Positions 32,752 to 43,503 of a DNA stretch of 64,000 nt are shown piece after piece. Source of the stretch: Dendrobium chrysotoxum (lineage: Eukaryota > Streptophyta > Magnoliopsida > Asparagales > Orchidaceae); the NCBI GenBank assembly GCA_019925795.1, contig CM034313.1:652501-716500 (forward strand). The letters are read 5' to 3'. The notes under the pieces were generated by a model. The model was not told where the DNA came from. It worked only from the letters and a program-made list of their open reading frames with translations, and did no database searches. The position numbers and the translations under genes were made by a program. Positions within the stretch are counted from its first letter, which is position 1; each line of letters starts with the position of its first letter.

Positions 32752-35358
32752 GGTTTCATTTCTTCTTCGAACACAATTAGTTTTCCAACAATATGAGATT
32801 TTCACAGAGAGATAGACATGGATGCTACATAGTAATGCAAAATACCATCATTACAACTGTTTTTTTTCATGTCTCGGTAACATGATTTCCAAAAATGTAT
32901 TATTGAAACTTTCAAAGAAAAAAAGAATTATTGAAATTTCAATTGGTGGTTGGTCTTTGCAATAATTTTCTAAACATTGGTGCAATTTCTGTTTTACGCT
33001 TTATGTTTTTCCTCATTTGATTCATTTCCATAAGATTCTACACATGGAAATTACGCCATTTGGAAATATGGCAAGAATAAGGGTGCTTCATTTCATGTCT
33101 ATATTTTATCCTTAAGAAATATAACAAATGTGCCTTAGTTCGCATTTTTATATGTAAAGTGAAAATATCACCATCATCTCCTTGTTAGGGGCAAATAAAT
33201 TAACTTAAACCTGCAGCTTAAGGGCCATCCGTAGCACTGGTCTTGCTCCAGCTCATATTTCATCTTACATTAAATAATCTAGGTCAAGGACAGATTTCAT
33301 AATATAGAACACAAATATATGATATAGTCTAAAAACATCAACTAGAACTATGCTATAGCCCAATAACATCAACAAGACATGATATTTAGAGTCTTAAACC
33401 ATAAATATTATGAAGCGTGTTTAGGTTTTCAGGAGATGATGTTTAGCATGCAAAAAAAAAAAAAAACCAAGGACCTTAAAATCAAGAAAGGAAAGGGGAG
33501 GCATGAAAGCGGATCAAGCACACATGAATAATGAGAGAGCATCTAGAGAGAGAAAATGAGGAGAAAAAAACTTTACTACTCATGTGTTGCATTTATAACT
33601 GGCCAATTTGATTTTGAGAGCAATTAAGAAGGATCAAATGAAGTTGAATGAGTTTTGGGATTCTTCCTTGGTTGAGAGTCCATAGAGAAAAGAAAGAGGA
33701 GGTTAAAGAGAGGGGTCGAATGAGAGACTCCACATGAGAAGAAAGAGAGGTAGAGGCCAGCTTTGTTGTAATTGTTTGAAATGTCCATAAGTATCTTCAC
33801 CATATAAGTATCATCTTATTTTCAAAGGCTTTAACATCTAAAAAAAATAACAATAAGGAAAGCAAATAAAAGAGTAACAAAAAAATTATAACTCTTTCTC
33901 ATAAATGACAAGTCTTTTATAAAACAATCCCCTAAATAAGAATCTCTTTTTTATTACATCATTATCAATCCAAATCAAGTGGTAATGATATGTCAGTTCA
34001 AATGATTAGATGGATAATTATGTCTTATAATAAAGAGAAAAGAGAAACGATAAGGATAACAAATTTGTGCACGATATGCAAACTACCAATGCAACCAATA
34101 GTGATAGTGGAGGCAGTCAAAAGGCAAAAAGATGTGGTAAGAAGTGGATTGAACAGGGGAGAGCAAGAGAAAGGGCAAGAAACAGCGGCCTCCTCTCCAA
34201 TCACACGTGAAAGCAGTCCTCACCGAGCTCCATGAAAGTAAGATAGGAAAAAAATTTATGTAGAGAAATACATTTCTTGAAGATTTATATTATACTCGAG
34301 CATCCCTACTTATATGAGAAGCAAACCATTTTACTAAGAATTAAAGAGATAATATATTCAATAAGAAAGAATAACAAGTGAAAGATAATCAAAGTAAATC
34401 TATAAAATAAGTTTTAGATTTTCATACATATTTCCATAATATTCTTTTGGATAGTACTTCGGCCATAGGTCAACGGTTACAAGAAACTTTATTTTGCCAT
34501 TTGATTCAATTCTTACCAAAATCAAAGCCTTAGAGACGAGGTGCTCCTCAATCATTGGTGTTGCTTTCTCAAAGATGGATTAACAAACCATGACTTTCAA
34601 CCTCATAACAATACATATCAAATCTTGCGGCTCACCTGCTTTCTTTCATTAATAGAACAGCACATTAATAAAGCTACCTGGCTTCAGGCCTTCCCTCCTA
34701 TCAAAATGTTTGCTTGCGACAGCTTTAACCATAATTTCAAAAGCAATCATGCTGGCTTCGAAATTCACTTTCTCCACTACGGCATTATTTGGGTGATCTT
34801 TGTTGAGGTTTTTTTATTTTCTCTTCGGTTCTTGTCTCCTAATACTTCACAAATAAAAAGTAAATATTAGGATAACGGGAAGTTCTTTGTTTCGGTTAAA
34901 GAATATTTAACACTTCTAACAAATGACATGATTCCCTCACCTTTGTGGGCATCTTGTTTGCATTCCAAGATGCCTTTTGTCAACGAATCAAATTTTCCAT
35001 CATTATGAAGTAACAAATTTAGCTCACTTTAAGGACAAAACGACTTCAATCTGATACTGTTACAATATTCTTAGCATACCTTTCCAACAGAAAAGTTTTG
35101 CATCGCCAATAATCCTTGCTACAGCACTCCTTTCTATTAAAATGGAGAAACTGTTCTGGTCTCTGAAACCAATTGTCACTCATAGCTCAAATAAATAAGC
35201 TTAAAAGCCAAATGACAAACTTCGCATACATGGAGATTCTTCACAATGCAAAAGCAAAGACTTTGGAAAGGAACCCGGAAGATTGAAGAAAGCTACCAAC
35301 ACTCACTGTGTTGAAAAAACATGCAATCAGCACCTTTTAAAGTTAATGTACCCATTGG
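32752..35358. other. Intergenic region between ABCB and PPR genes
   Basis: AT-rich. The first part is the ABCB 3' flank and the last part the PPR 3' flank. A perfect 9-bp hairpin (GGCATCTTG...CAAGATGCC) lies at 34948-34974. Open frames such as 34541-34870 (+) match nothing I recognise. Confidence 0.4.
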
Positions 35359-37047
35359 TCAGTAACCAGCTTTCCTTACCTGATCAATAATGTCCACCGC
35401 CATCCTATAGATCTCATTGCTCTTTGGATGTGATCTATCACCAGCAACAAATTCATGAACAACATTTTTTAATTCAATAAAACTGCATCCAGGAACCTTC
35501 AGAATGCTTTTGCCTCTCATGGTCCTCCTCACTATAGCCATATCATCCCACTTATTGGCCTGAGCATATACATTTGACAGAAGCACATAATGTCCATAAA
35601 CATGAGGCTCTAAATTGATAAGATTTATTATAGCTTCCTCTGCTATATCTACATTTTTATGAATTAGGCTTGCCCCCAGTAATGCCCTCCAAACAACTGC
35701 ATCTGGCTCAAAAGGCATGCCTATTAGAAACTTCCTAGCCTCTTTGATAAGCCCTAATCTACCCAAGAGGTCAACCATGCATCCATAGTGCTCCATCTTA
35801 GGTTTGATACCATAAAGTTTAGTCATGGAGTCAAAATGAGCCTTTCCTTCACTTAAAAGACCAGAATGATCACATGCACTAAGCACCCCAACAAAAGTGA
35901 CATCAATTGGTTGTACACCCTCCAAAATCATCTTTGAGAATAGACCCAATGCATCTTTGCCTAGTCCGTGGCTTGCTAGACCAATAATCATAGCACTCCA
36001 AGTGAGTGCATCCTTTCTAGTCATAGAATAAAAGACTCCAAGTGAATTCTCTATATCACCACACTTAGCATACATGTCAATCAGAGAAGTTCCGAGCTTG
36101 ATATCCACTGCAATTCCATGGCATTTGATCAACCTATGGATGGCCTTGCCCATGCCTAAAGCGCCCATGTCTCCACAAGCAGAAAGAACTATTACCATTG
36201 TGATCTTATCAGGAACAACGCCATGTAATTGCATCTCATGAAACAGCATCAATGCCTCATTGGATTTACCACACTGAGCATAGGCGGAGATTATTGAACT
36301 CCATGAAACCAAATCTTTCTCTTTCATTCCATCAAACATCTCCCTCGCAGCACGAATATCACCGCTCTTGGCATAGCCATGAATCATGGTATTCCAGGAA
36401 ATCAAGTCCCTTTCAGGCATCTCATCAAATAGAAAGCGGGCTGCCGAGATATCTCCGCAGTATACATAATCTGCCAGCATCGCATTATACACAACCAAAT
36501 CTCTCTCTGGCATTTCATCAAACACATGCCTTGCATTACAGATATCTTCACTGTTCGCGTACATGTCTACAAGGGCGGTCTGCACAAACAAATCGGAGCA
36601 AAAACCTAGCTTGACTGACTGGGCGTGGATACTTGATCCAGTTATGAGCTTCTCCGATCTTCCACATGCCTGAATACAGATTGAGAATGTGTGACTATCG
36701 GCGGAAGCTATGCTTCCAGAAATTCTACTCATTTGCCGAAAAAGGCGCAGGGATTCACCTGGATTCCGAGCAAGTAGATAGGCACGTATAATAGTATTCC
36801 AAATAAAAGCGTCTGGGAGTTGTATTTGATCAAAGAATGCTCGCCCATAAATGATAGCTTCATGAGAAGCGCATTCTAAGCAACGGCGGAGGAACTTGGC
36901 CAGCACGAACATATTGTGGTCGAAGGAAGTCTTCACGAGAAAGGCGTGGACTTTGAGGAGATCATCGACTGCTGCGGCGTTGTCGATGAGAGCCATAGCC
37001 CTCTGCACGATGATTTTGTCGCGAGAGAGTGGTGAGAGGAATTTCAT
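35359..37047 (-). CDS. PLS-class pentatricopeptide repeat protein with E/E+ C-terminus
   Basis: RNA-binding protein of the large plant PPR family. PLS-E members act mostly in organelle RNA editing, binding a site sequence and recruiting a deaminase. 562 codons, no intron, as usual for the family. About twelve tandem repeats are readable, for example DLISWNTMIHGYAKSGDI, DLVSWSSIISAYAQCGKS and DIKLGTSLIDMYAKCGDI. The C-terminus has the E motif (HYVLLSNVYAQANKWDD) and an E+-like part (VPGCSFIE, VHEFVAGDRSHPKSNEIY), and it stops at RKAGY with no DYW deaminase domain. The ATG at 37047 gives a family-like N-terminus, but the start residues do not clearly show a transit peptide. The exact RNA target cannot be told. 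Confidence 0.92.
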   Translation of the reverse strand: MKFLSPLSRDKIIVQRAMALIDNAAAVDDLLKVHAFLVKTSFDHNMFVLAKFLRRCLECASHEAIIYGRAFFDQIQLPDAFIWNTIIRAYLLARNPGESLRLFRQMSRISGSIASADSHTFSICIQACGRSEKLITGSSIHAQSVKLGFCSDLFVQTALVDMYANSEDICNARHVFDEMPERDLVVYNAMLADYVYCGDISAARFLFDEMPERDLISWNTMIHGYAKSGDIRAAREMFDGMKEKDLVSWSSIISAYAQCGKSNEALMLFHEMQLHGVVPDKITMVIVLSACGDMGALGMGKAIHRLIKCHGIAVDIKLGTSLIDMYAKCGDIENSLGVFYSMTRKDALTWSAMIIGLASHGLGKDALGLFSKMILEGVQPIDVTFVGVLSACDHSGLLSEGKAHFDSMTKLYGIKPKMEHYGCMVDLLGRLGLIKEARKFLIGMPFEPDAVVWRALLGASLIHKNVDIAEEAIINLINLEPHVYGHYVLLSNVYAQANKWDDMAIVRRTMRGKSILKVPGCSFIELKNVVHEFVAGDRSHPKSNEIYRMAVDIIDQVRKAGY

Positions 37048-38586
37048 GGTCTAGAAGAGAGAGAGACTGAGGAGTATAAGTATAGATAGTTTAAGAAATA
37101 GAGAACTTGACATTAACCACTGTTTTTTTTTTTTTATAAGATACATTTTATAATTGTGATTAAACTGTTTATCGTAATGTAACTTTTTTTTTAGCATTAC
37201 ATAATGAGCCTGAAAGTTGAATTTCATTGGGCTAAAATTGATTAAGCTTACTTTGCATAATTAAAAAATCATAATGATGAGTGAAATAATGTAATTAAAT
37301 TAAAATATAGCCAATCAAACTTTTCATGCATCTCAACTTATATCATCTTTTTTTCAGCCAACAAAAATATTTAATCATGCTTAAGAGCTAAGCATGTCAT
37401 CAACTAGCTTAATTTAGGTTGGTTTATTGTAAGTCGCAACTAAATTGGCCTAAAGCGTTCTTATGCTTTATAATAGAATATTTAGTTTGTTATCCCTCAT
37501 GATGAGTCTAATTGGATAAATATCATCCTTATATTTTTATTTGGGCAAATATCTTTCAAAACATTTTTAGGTCAAAATACCATAAACGAGTAATAACACA
37601 TTTTATAATCACAGATCAGAAATTAGAATATTTGAATTAGGTTTGTTGGTTTTATAAAGTTTGCTCCCTTTAAGTTTTGTAAAGTCAAGAGAAAAGTGAA
37701 TGTCAACCATAAAGCCTTGTTTCACTCATCATCATCATCAACTCGGGCTAAGCTCTCTCCAGAGTAGAACTCTTCCAAAGACAAGCATTGAGGATATCCT
37801 ACATCATAGAAGCCACTCCTTGATGAATCATCCCAATATAGCATTGATCTTTAAGTCATTTTTGCTTAAGCTCATGTGTGGCACAATTGCCTCAGGTGAG
37901 GGGCTGAATAAGGCCATCAAGCATACTATCGGCATGTCAAATCATTTGAGTAATGCACGATGAAGAGCAAAAAATGATTGGCTTTTGCGTGTGTGTAGTG
38001 AAATATTGAAGTCTCGAGTTCAGGGGGAAATATGGAGATGGAGCCAAATATAAATCATATATGCACTAATATAAGGGAATCACCAATTGAAGGATTAAGT
38101 TTTTTATTCATGACTAGTAAGGATGCATATATTGTTCAAATTTGGGAACTAAAATCCATAATTAAAATACAAGAAACTCATGATTAGTGTCACTTTTTGT
38201 TCAAGGATAACTATAAAATGTTGCTAAGAAAAAGAAATTTAATAATAGAAATATATTACCATTAGTTCACTGATAGGCATATAGGGATCACATGACTTTT
38301 TTTATTTTCCAAATAAAACAATAGCAACAAGTATTGCAAATTATCGGCCAAAGATGATTTCCCCTTTTTCCGCATTGAGCTAATTATTCCAATTCTTTAG
38401 GAATAGGAATAGGTACATGTATGTTTGGCTAAAATTTTTTCAGCCACCTATAGTAAACAAAATGATGCAATTATTTCAACAAATAAAATTCAAAGTCTAA
38501 TTAAATAATAAAAAAGTACCTTATATTGTAGTGATCTATGGATTTGAAGAAGCTACAATTTCCCCTTTTTTATCACAAAATAGTAT
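37048..38586. other. PPR upstream region
   Basis: AT-rich intergenic DNA left of the giant retrotransposon. A pyrimidine-rich tract (CTCTCTCTCTTC on the minus strand) lies just before the PPR ATG. No other gene recognised. Confidence 0.4.
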
Positions 38587-38591
38587 GACAC
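38587..38591. other. Left target-site duplication (GACAC)
   Basis: GACAC directly precedes the 5' LTR start TGTTGACCC and is repeated at 63263-63267 after the 3' LTR. Confidence 0.9.
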
Positions 38592-40129
38592 TGTTGACCC
38601 ATATACTGTAGACAACAGAAACAAAACAAAAAAAAATGTCGCTCTTACCTGTAGCGCCGAACTCCACGCGATCAGGATCCCCCAAATCCCGCAGCTGGGA
38701 TGTCCCCCGCCGTTCTTCGCACGATGACCGCACGTCTACGCCGCCAATTCCACGTTCATCTTAAATGCGTCGCGCGATCTCCGCTAAGAGCCGACCCCAG
38801 CCTTGCGTCGTTAAATGCCGAAGGAAATGAGGAGCGAAGTTTTTTTTTTACTCCCGCAAACCTCCCAGCTCCGCCGCTGCTGTTCTGCTTCGCCTTCTCT
38901 GTTGTCGCTTCCCCGGCTCCCAGTTGTTGTCCGACTTCGCCTCTCCCGACGACCCTCCCTTCCTGTCGATCGGAAGTTACAACATTACGATCGGGAGCAA
39001 CAACAGAGCTTGCCTGCTGTGAAGGTTGCACAAGTCGCCTCTTCGGCTCCCAGCTGCTATTCGATCCCGCTTCTTAGACGACGTTCCCTCCAGTCGAATC
39101 GGAAGAAGCAACAGGAGTTTGCTCGCGTGAAAGTAATTTCCTCCCGATCGCGTGCTTCTTCGGCCCAGCGTCGCTGTTCGACTCTGCTTCCTTCGACGAC
39201 TCCCTTCCTGCCGAGCCGGAAGTTACGACATTGCGATCGGAAGCAACAAGGGAGCTCGCCTGTTTTGAAGATCGCACGAGTCGCCTCTCCGGTTCCTTCC
39301 CGCTAGTCAACTTCGCTCCTCCAGCGATTCTCCCTTCATGTTAGATCGCGAGCAACAGCGGGAACTCACTAGCCGTGAAGGTAATTTCTCCCTTCTGCGT
39401 GCTGCTTCGGCTAAATCCTGTAAATCCGATTGCCAAACAGTCTCTTAAGGCAAGCAAAAAGAGGGAAACAGAGAGCTTATTCCTCTGTGAGCGTTTGAAT
39501 TCCCTAATCCTACTCAAATCAAATCTAAATTCTACTTAATTATCATTATTTATATTAATTATGAATTAATTTTAATTTATTATAATTATTTAATATTAAT
39601 AGAATTAATTATTAATAATGTTAATTAATCATGTTTAATTAATCTTAATTAATTTCTATTAATAATTAATTAATTACTTTTAATTTTTTTAATTAATTAT
39701 AATTAATTATTTAATTAATAATAATTACTTTTTTTATTAATAGTAATTAATTATTTTTAATTAATTATGATTACTTCGTTAATAATAATTAATGATCTTA
39801 ATTATTATTAATTATAATAATTTTTATTAATTATAATTAGTTATAATAAATGATAAAGAAATGTACTCCCCTCTTGCCTCCACGAGCCGACACCGTCGCC
39901 GACGACACACGCAAGGTAAGTCTCAAATCCTGTCCTCGACGCGCTTGATGCGCTGGTGGACCTCCTATACGCGCTCTTGTAGCACGGTGGGGGGAAATCC
40001 AGTGCAACAGGTACGACGAGGCAGGTAAGCCCTATACACACTCTTGTAGCGTGGTGGGGATAGTCCTCGACCCTGACCTCGACATCAGCACTGTCAGCCC
40101 CGCACAGGTATAATCTCTGAACTCAGATT

Positions 40130-41038
40130 CCCATTCTCGTTGTTTGCGGCGGACCGGAGAACCACCTATACGCGCTCTAGTAGCACGGTAGGAGGAAACC
40201 CGGTGCGGTGCTTACAACGAGGAGGGGAATCACCCAAAATCCCATTCTCGTTGTTTGCGGCGGACCGGAGAACCACCTATACGCGCTCTTGTAGCACGGT
40301 AGGAGGAAACCCGGTGCGGTGCTTACAACGAGGAGGGGAATCACCCAAAATCCCATTCTCATTGTTTGCGGCGGACCGGAGAACCACCTATACGCGCTCT
40401 TGTAGCACGGTAGGAGGAAACCCGGTGCGGTGCTTACAACGAGGAGGGGAATCACCCAAAATCCCATTCTCGTTGTTTGCGGCGGATCGGAGAACCACCT
40501 ATACGCGCTCTTGTAGCACGGTAGGAGGAAACCCGGTGCGGTGCTTGCAACGAGGAGGGGAATCACCCAAAATCCCATTCTCGTTGTTTGCGGCGGACCG
40601 GAGAACCACCTATACGCGCTCTTGTAGCATGGTAGGAGGAAACCCGGTGCGGTGCTTACAACGAGGAGGGGAATCTCCCAAAATCCCATTCTCGTTGTTT
40701 GCGGCGGACCGGAGAACCACCTATACGCGCTCTTGTAGCACGGTAGGAGGAAACCCGGTGCGGTGCTTACAACGAGGAGGGGAATCACCCAAAATCCCAT
40801 TCTCGTTGTTTGCGGCGGACCGGAGAACCACCTATACGCGCTGTTGTAGCACGGTAGGAGGAAACCCGGTGCGGTGCTTACAACGAGGAGGGGAATCACC
40901 CAAAATCCCATTCTCGTTGTTTGCGGCGGACCGGAGAACCTCCTATACGCGCTCTTGTAGCACGATAGGAGGAAACCCGGTGTGGTGCTTACAACGAGGA
41001 GGGGAATCACCCAAAATCCCATTCTCGTTGTTTGCGGC
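40130..41038 (+). repeat. 111-bp tandem array in 5' LTR, 8 full units plus a start
   Basis: Units start at 40130, 40241 and so on to 41018. Because 111 is divisible by 3, long repetitive open frames exist on both strands; this is no sign of coding. Each unit has an imperfect stem-loop, CGCGCT-CTTGT-AGCACG. Confidence 0.95.
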
Positions 41039-41485
41039 TGCCGTATCGCTTCCACCGATGAGGCTCAACCAAAGAATGTAAGCATATATTCGGATAAAAC
41101 CCTCCCAGGAGAAGGGCACCTCACATAAGAACGGAGGAGATGGTCGAGCAAATTCGAACTAAACTTCCTGGGGATCGGTAGTAAAATCCATGGGTCACTA
41201 AAACACGGCATCAGACCACCGGATCTGTAACCCTCGTACAAACAAATATGGGGCACCGGCAAAACTCGAAATAAGGCTTCACTGATCTAGTAAATTGCCT
41301 AACCAGCCGGACACCCCTCTACACAGCATGCAAATATTCTAAAATATCCCTTATACGTGTATTATAATAGGCGTGATGGGTTATGAATGTATATCATCCT
41401 GCATTACATATAAGCGCATCGTATGTGCGATTCTAAGAGCTTATATACGTGCATTTTAAGAGTATTCCCACATGTGTTTACAGAA

Positions 41486-41750
41486 GCAGAGGGTTTCACT
41501 CTAGTGTGTCCTCTAACACTGTTATTGCACTCCAAATCCTCCTGCTGTATAAGCAGAGGGTTTCACTCTAGTGTGTCCTCTGACACTGTTATTGCACTCC
41601 AAATCCTCCTGCTGTATAAGCAGAGGGTTTCACTCTAGTGTGTCCTCTGACACTGTTATTGCACTCCAAATCCTCCTGCTGTATAAGCAGAGGGTTTCAC
41701 TCTAGTGTGCCATTCGACACTATAATTATATTTCAAAAATCATGCATGCA
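41486..41750 (+). repeat. 67-bp tandem array in 5' LTR, 3 full units plus a partial
   Basis: Units start at 41486, 41553, 41620 and a degraded one at 41687. Most units contain the perfect small hairpin GTGTC-CTCT-GACAC; the first has GTGTC-CTCT-AACAC. Confidence 0.94.
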
Positions 41751-43220
41751 TATGAATGTATCATGTGTAATGCATCCATCGGCATACACCCGCATGGGCC
41801 CCGGCGAGCGTGTTATTGGTACACATGTGACGTCTAGGGATGCTGCACGAGTCAACAAGTGAATTCAGGTTCGAGCCCGATCCTTCTTTTCAGGTAAATA
41901 GGAGTTGACACGGCTCGAACTATCAAATAAATATGCGGTCGCAAGATCGACCGGGATATTTATTTTACATTCATATTAGGCCTTCAAGGCCTATAATCAA
42001 GAGAATTCAATAACAAGGGCATAAAGCCTACGAAGCCCGATCCTCTGTCAATCACTGGACAGAGTCGACAAGGTTCAAAACATAAAAATATGAACGACCC
42101 CACACCCCGATGATGGCCGTGTTGAATGCAAATCTCAACCGGAGGGGTCCACACAGATCATTCTAAATACCACCCAAACTCCCATAAAATCCAAAACTCC
42201 AAACTCCAAACAATCCCAAAATCCAAAAATCCTTCCAACTCCAGATACTTAAAAATTGAAATTCAACTATCAAACCGCTTAAAGCAAAATCCATCCATCC
42301 TCCGCAACAGTTTGCCAAGGTGGACAATCTAAAATTTACTTCATCTCACAAAGAGCTAATGCGTAGTCGAGAATATCACTAGGACCCATTCTCAAACAAT
42401 CTCCTGCCAGCAAGGACGTGGTACGAGTCCTCTAACCGGCAGTTTCGCCGCCAAATAGCACTGCAGGATAAACGGTTATGACTCGGGGCCCTCTGAACCA
42501 GGTGGTTGCCACCAAATGGCACCATTATATTATAGTTATGGCCAGAGCCCGTATGCTCCCCAATGGCATCAAATCCTTGAGATATGAATCAATAGGATAT
42601 GATCGATAGGGCACAAAGCCCTCTGTTAGCTAAGGTGGATTCAAATTTATCCCCTTAGACAAATATTCCCCCCAGGTCTACAAGGTACCTTTGGACGAAG
42701 CAACCCATGGCTGCCGACAAGGATCCTTCTGTCAGGTTGGGTCGACTACCTCCTCTGACTAAGTAGACTAGGGACCACGATGGCCCGGGACGACGGAACC
42801 ATGGGATCTTGATCGGGTCTATCATCCATTCCCCCACCATCAGCTTTAAGTGCAAGATGGTGAAATTTCTATTTTAAATATTAAACCCTTCCAGTCCTTT
42901 TAACATTCCCAACCTATTGCTGCTATTATATGCCAGATCCACGTATCTATACGTATCTGATTGACGACTAGCCTTAATCGAAAGTTGTCTCTCGTTACCG
43001 GGAGGGGTAATTAACTATAGGGGCTTGCGCCTATAGGAAACTAGAACTCAGATCATAAAGTCCTCGCAAAATGAGGGCGAAATCTCTGGGTAGTGTCTTA
43101 TCTACTATCTCATCTGCCTTCCAAAATTTACCTCGGAACTTAAATCTGTTAAAACTCCCCCCGAAGAAAGCACAAAAGCGGGCGGAGGCCGTGGCCGAAT
43201 TTTCGGAGCCCACAGATTTC

Positions 43221-43238
43221 TGGCGACTCCGCTGGGGA
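43221..43238 (+). other. Primer binding site, tRNA-Arg type
   Basis: TGGCGACTCCGCTGGGGA lies 6 bases after the 5' LTR. From memory, this form corresponds to the 3' end of a plant tRNA-Arg and is the one used by Ogre-type elements. It is absent after the 3' LTR, which confirms orientation. Confidence 0.82.
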
Positions 43239-43474
43239 CTGGTTTCTCTTTCCATCTTTGGCTAGTTATCCATAGGCTATAGTAGCAAGCAAATTAATAT
43301 AGGCTAATTTTTTTTAAAAAAAAAATTTTTTCTTGAAAATCAATCTTTTAAAATATTCATTGAAGATTTGATGAGCAGGGTTTTTTAACTCTACTTTAAT
43401 CTTCCTGCTTCTGTTATTTGTTCTACGTAATTTCTGTAGTCTGAAAGTGTGGGGGTGATGTATCAAATTTTGAT

Positions 43475-43502
43475 TACTAACCCCTGCCTTTCATTTGTGC
43501 AG
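43475..43502 (+). promoter_or_regulatory. Candidate 3' splice site in the gag leader
   Basis: An exact TACTAAC branch-point match (43475-43481), then a pyrimidine-rich tract and TTTGTGCAG ending at 43502, one base before the gag ATG (43504). This suggests a leader intron, but the matching donor between the PBS and here is not clear. Confidence 0.4.
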
Positions 43503-43503
43503 A

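Larger units (their letters stand above)
38592..43214 (+). repeat. 5' LTR, 4623 bp
   Basis: From TGTTGACCCATATACTG to GGAGCCCACA. In order: a GC-rich region with about four imperfect repeats (38905-39380), an AT-rich AATTAATT tract (39535-39850), the 111-bp array (40130-41038), the 67-bp array (41486-41750) and a unique 3' part. It lacks about 1.04 kb present in the 3' LTR (59.7-60.75 kb) and has five fewer 67-bp units. Confidence 0.93.

Noticed and set aside
34541..34870. 109-codon plus-strand frame in the ABCB-PPR spacer
   Set aside because: No recognisable domain, no splice or promoter support, in AT-rich DNA.
34948..34974. Possible microRNA hairpin
   Set aside because: The stem is only 9 bp with a 9-base loop, far too short for a plant miRNA precursor.
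38700..39310. Arginine/serine-rich open frames in the GC-rich start of the LTR
   Set aside because: Several overlapping frames on both strands with low complexity, repeated in the 3' LTR. Typical of GC-rich repeats rather than genes.
40130..41038. CRISPR array
   Set aside because: Units are contiguous with no unique spacers, inside a plant retrotransposon LTR.
40140..41081. 313-codon repetitive open frame (and its 292-codon mirror) in the 5' LTR
   Set aside because: It comes from a 111-bp repeat with a period divisible by three, open on both strands. There is no start context or domain. The same holds at 58813-59679.
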